A stretch of DNA of 6,517 nucleotides from an uncultured Atopobiaceae bacterium. GTDB lineage: Bacteria; Actinomycetota; Coriobacteriia; Coriobacteriales; Atopobiaceae. The stretch lies in assembly GCA_900770865.1 (NCBI GenBank), contig CAAGLU010000111.1, positions 1 through 6,517 of the forward strand, in the 5' to 3' direction. A model generated the notes under the pieces. That model was not told the origin of the DNA. It saw only the letters and a program-made list of their open reading frames with translations, and did not search any database. This document shows positions 4,492 through 6,517 of this stretch, piece by piece. Every line of letters begins with the position of its first letter. The first letter of the stretch is position 1. A program made the translations under genes and the position numbers.

Positions 4492-6517
4492 CTAGAGCTC
4501 GTTAGTATCCCAGGAGACACCCGTCAGCTTCCATGAGTTCCAGTCCGCAACAGGTCCGGTTACGCTGAACTGGTACATGTGCGGGGTGTAGTTTCCATCC
4601 CACGTCGGGGCGTCAAAGGCCCTGACGCGCTTGCTGTCAAAGGTTGACGCAACGTCATACGTCGGGGTCCCATACTTCGACACAAGCGTCTGGTCACCGT
4701 TGGACGCCTGGTCAATGACAGTAGCCAGGATGTCGGGCGCCCAGACGGGAGTAGCCGCGTCAATGGTAAGAGCAGTGTGCGCCGCCCCGGCAGGCTTCAC
4801 AAATAAGATGGGAGACGTTGGCCGCTCGATGGGGTTATCGGTCACGAAATCAATCCTGCCATGGTCAGCAGTCACGATGACCGTTGTGTTGTCATAGACG
4901 CCAAGCTCCTTGAGGTCATCAAGGTAGGTCGAGACGATCTTGAAGGCACCAAGTGCCTGCTGGTCGTAGGTGGTCTCCCCATCCACGTGCTCTGCCTGGG
5001 AATTCATGGTATAGGGGAAGTGAGCACCCTGCAGATGTATGAACCGGAATGAACCGGCCTCGCCATCGTTGTTAATTGAAAGTCCCCGCTCACTCAACTG
5101 AGCGTAGAACGACGGATCATCAAAGTTATAAGGAACATCGCCAAGGTCATCAGCATCTTCCTTGGGAAGGACCATGCTCTGATTGAGCTCGTCAGTGTAA
5201 TACCAGAGGAAGGGCTTGAACATCCACGGAAGGTCGCGATACAGCGCGGCCTTGTACATGACCCGAACCGTACCCTGCTCGTTGAGGCCGCCCGCACCGT
5301 TACCCAAGGGATGAACGTTCTTTGCAATCCCCTCAAAGGCATTTGGATCAGCATGGCTCACCGAACCAGAGTCCGAGTAAATCCCGATGTCATAGCCCAA
5401 GCTCTTGATGTCGCTAAGATACGTACTCCTGCTCACGGAGGATGTCACGTAGTCCTGAAAGTCCTCGTCCGCCTGAGGAAGCTGCCCCGTGAGGAGATAT
5501 GAGCAGCCATAACGCGTGGGAGCAAGGGATCCAACGGAATTCTGGTACCAGGTAAAGCCCTCGAAAGAATCGAACATCGAGGGGTTGTCCGCATACACGT
5601 CTTCGAGATACTGCGTGTCGGTCATGTCCAGGACGAGAACCACAACATTGTGCTTGTCCGAGACATCAAAGAGGCCCTGCTCGGTATAAGAGCAGTCCTC
5701 CTGCTCGGCAACCGGATTCATCGCGGGACTCACCCAGATCGAGGCGATGGCCGCGGCCTGAACAACGACAAGCACTGCCGCAACCACGGAGTTAGCCAGG
5801 TGAGAGACGTTTGGCTTCTTCACCGCAAGGACAACAGCAAGAGCAATCAATGCCGCCCACACTAACGCGCTCACAAGCATCGGCAGTTTGTAGAGCCCCC
5901 AGTCCACAAGGCTGCCGTTCGTACTTGGAAGCGATCCGTTGAAAAACATCGCCTGCAGGTAGCCGCCAAGCGTCACAGCTACGACCAATGCAAGCACCAC
6001 GTCAAAGGCACGGCCCCTGAGCACCGAGACAACAAGGGTAATCACAGCCGCAACAAGCAGGGCGGCGCGCACAAGAACCGGCCACGCAACGTCGAGGCCA
6101 TACGTAAGGTCGGCGGTATTTCCTGCAAGCAGCTCAAATGGGGCGACGACAAAATACGTGATAACCAGGGCAACGGAAACCACAAGCGCCAGCAGAAGCC
6201 TCTTGGGCCACTTGGTCTTCGCCCGTGCCTCGGGCTTGGCGTGCGCTCCACCAGCCTTTCCGGCTACTGAGGAGCCCCGCATTTGCGCCCGCGCCGCGGC
6301 GTCGGCCACGGCCTTCCCGGCCGGGTCGATGCGGGAGACCGCGGGCTCGGCCACGCGCCCGGCGGACTCGTCTATGCGCAGGAGCCTCATGAGCGCCTTG
6401 CGGGTGCGCCTGAAGGCAACGCCGAGAACCGCCGAGAGCGCCACGGCGACAGCGGCGAGCGCCTGGATCGTGTAGGTCATGACCGAGGGGTCAACGTAGG
6501 CGAGGGCGGGGGTCGCC
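4492..6517 (-). CDS. Membrane sulfatase-fold enzyme, LTA-synthase/phosphoglycerol-transferase-like, 5' end outside the window
   Basis: The frame has an ATG at 6480 (662 residues, numbering used here) but stays open to the window edge, and that ATG has no ribosome binding site. The upstream codons read ATPALAYVDPSV, like the end of a signal peptide with an ALA cleavage site followed by a YVDPS motif, so the real start is probably off the window. Apparent membrane segments: 5-23, 95-117, 132-153, 158-179, 199-220 and 229-251; the basic RRTRK after the first and KK after the fifth fit an outside N-terminus and an extracellular C-terminal domain. Residues 37-91 are an Ala/Arg/Lys-rich cytoplasmic loop. 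The alkaline-phosphatase-fold domain starts at about 277: VLVLDMTD with metal ligand D285, APTRYGCSYLLTG with probable nucleophile T322, HLQGAHFPY with H487, and TADHG with D539 and H540. The family transfers phosphoglycerol or related groups, or hydrolyses sulfate/phosphate esters at the cell surface; the exact substrate is unknown. The HAD gene follows after 55 bases. Confidence 0.88.
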   Translation of the reverse strand, partial: ATPALAYVDPSVMTYTIQALAAVAVALSAVLGVAFRRTRKALMRLLRIDESAGRVAEPAVSRIDPAGKAVADAAARAQMRGSSVAGKAGGAHAKPEARAKTKWPKRLLLALVVSVALVITYFVVAPFELLAGNTADLTYGLDVAWPVLVRAALLVAAVITLVVSVLRGRAFDVVLALVVAVTLGGYLQAMFFNGSLPSTNGSLVDWGLYKLPMLVSALVWAALIALAVVLAVKKPNVSHLANSVVAAVLVVVQAAAIASIWVSPAMNPVAEQEDCSYTEQGLFDVSDKHNVVVLVLDMTDTQYLEDVYADNPSMFDSFEGFTWYQNSVGSLAPTRYGCSYLLTGQLPQADEDFQDYVTSSVSRSTYLSDIKSLGYDIGIYSDSGSVSHADPNAFEGIAKNVHPLGNGAGGLNEQGTVRVMYKAALYRDLPWMFKPFLWYYTDELNQSMVLPKEDADDLGDVPYNFDDPSFYAQLSERGLSINNDGEAGSFRFIHLQGAHFPYTMNSQAEHVDGETTYDQQALGAFKIVSTYLDDLKELGVYDNTTVIVTADHGRIDFVTDNPIERPTSPILFVKPAGAAHTALTIDAATPVWAPDILATVIDQASNGDQTLVSKYGTPTYDVASTFDSKRVRAFDAPTWDGNYTPHMYQFSVTGPVADWNSWKLTGVSWDTNEL

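Noticed and set aside
4437..4520. Upstream extension of the HAD gene to the GTG at 4520
   Set aside because: It overlaps the preceding gene, has a weak ribosome binding site and adds residues not typical of HAD proteins.

Overview
The window is GC-rich and carries four protein-coding genes. It looks like chromosomal DNA from a high-GC Gram-positive bacterium. My best guess is a Coriobacteriia member (Olsenella/Atopobium/Collinsella-like). That guess rests on the combination of an OST-HTH-like/DUF3825 protein, an animal-type NADP-isocitrate dehydrogenase and a sulfatase-fold membrane enzyme with a YVDPS-type N-terminus; it is inference, not proof. No mobile element, CRISPR array, tRNA or rRNA was found.

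Layout: two genes on the plus strand (18-2159, a DUF3825 protein with a long Pro/Ala/Glu linker; 2228-3436, isocitrate dehydrogenase) converge on two genes on the minus strand (a membrane sulfatase-fold enzyme running from beyond the right edge to 4492, then a Cof-type HAD phosphatase, about 4436-3606). The 169-base convergent gap (3437-3605) is full of inverted repeats: a strong GC-rich hairpin behind the dehydrogenase, a weaker middle one that competes for the same bases, and a perfect 15-bp inverted repeat just behind the HAD gene.

How the genes relate: the dehydrogenase is central metabolism (isocitrate to 2-oxoglutarate with NADPH). The DUF3825 protein upstream is 68 bases away with no visible terminator between, so the two may share a transcript, but no functional link is evident. 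The membrane enzyme has six apparent transmembrane segments and an extracellular alkaline-phosphatase-fold domain of the lipoteichoic-acid-synthase/phosphoglycerol-transferase type. The HAD gene follows it closely and may be co-transcribed or use its own weak promoter in the 55-base gap. The least understood item is the DUF3825 protein: an N-terminal OST-HTH/LOTUS-like module, a basic and Pro-rich disordered linker, an unrecognised middle module and a C-terminal DUF3825 domain. I see no convincing evidence of an entirely new multi-gene system.
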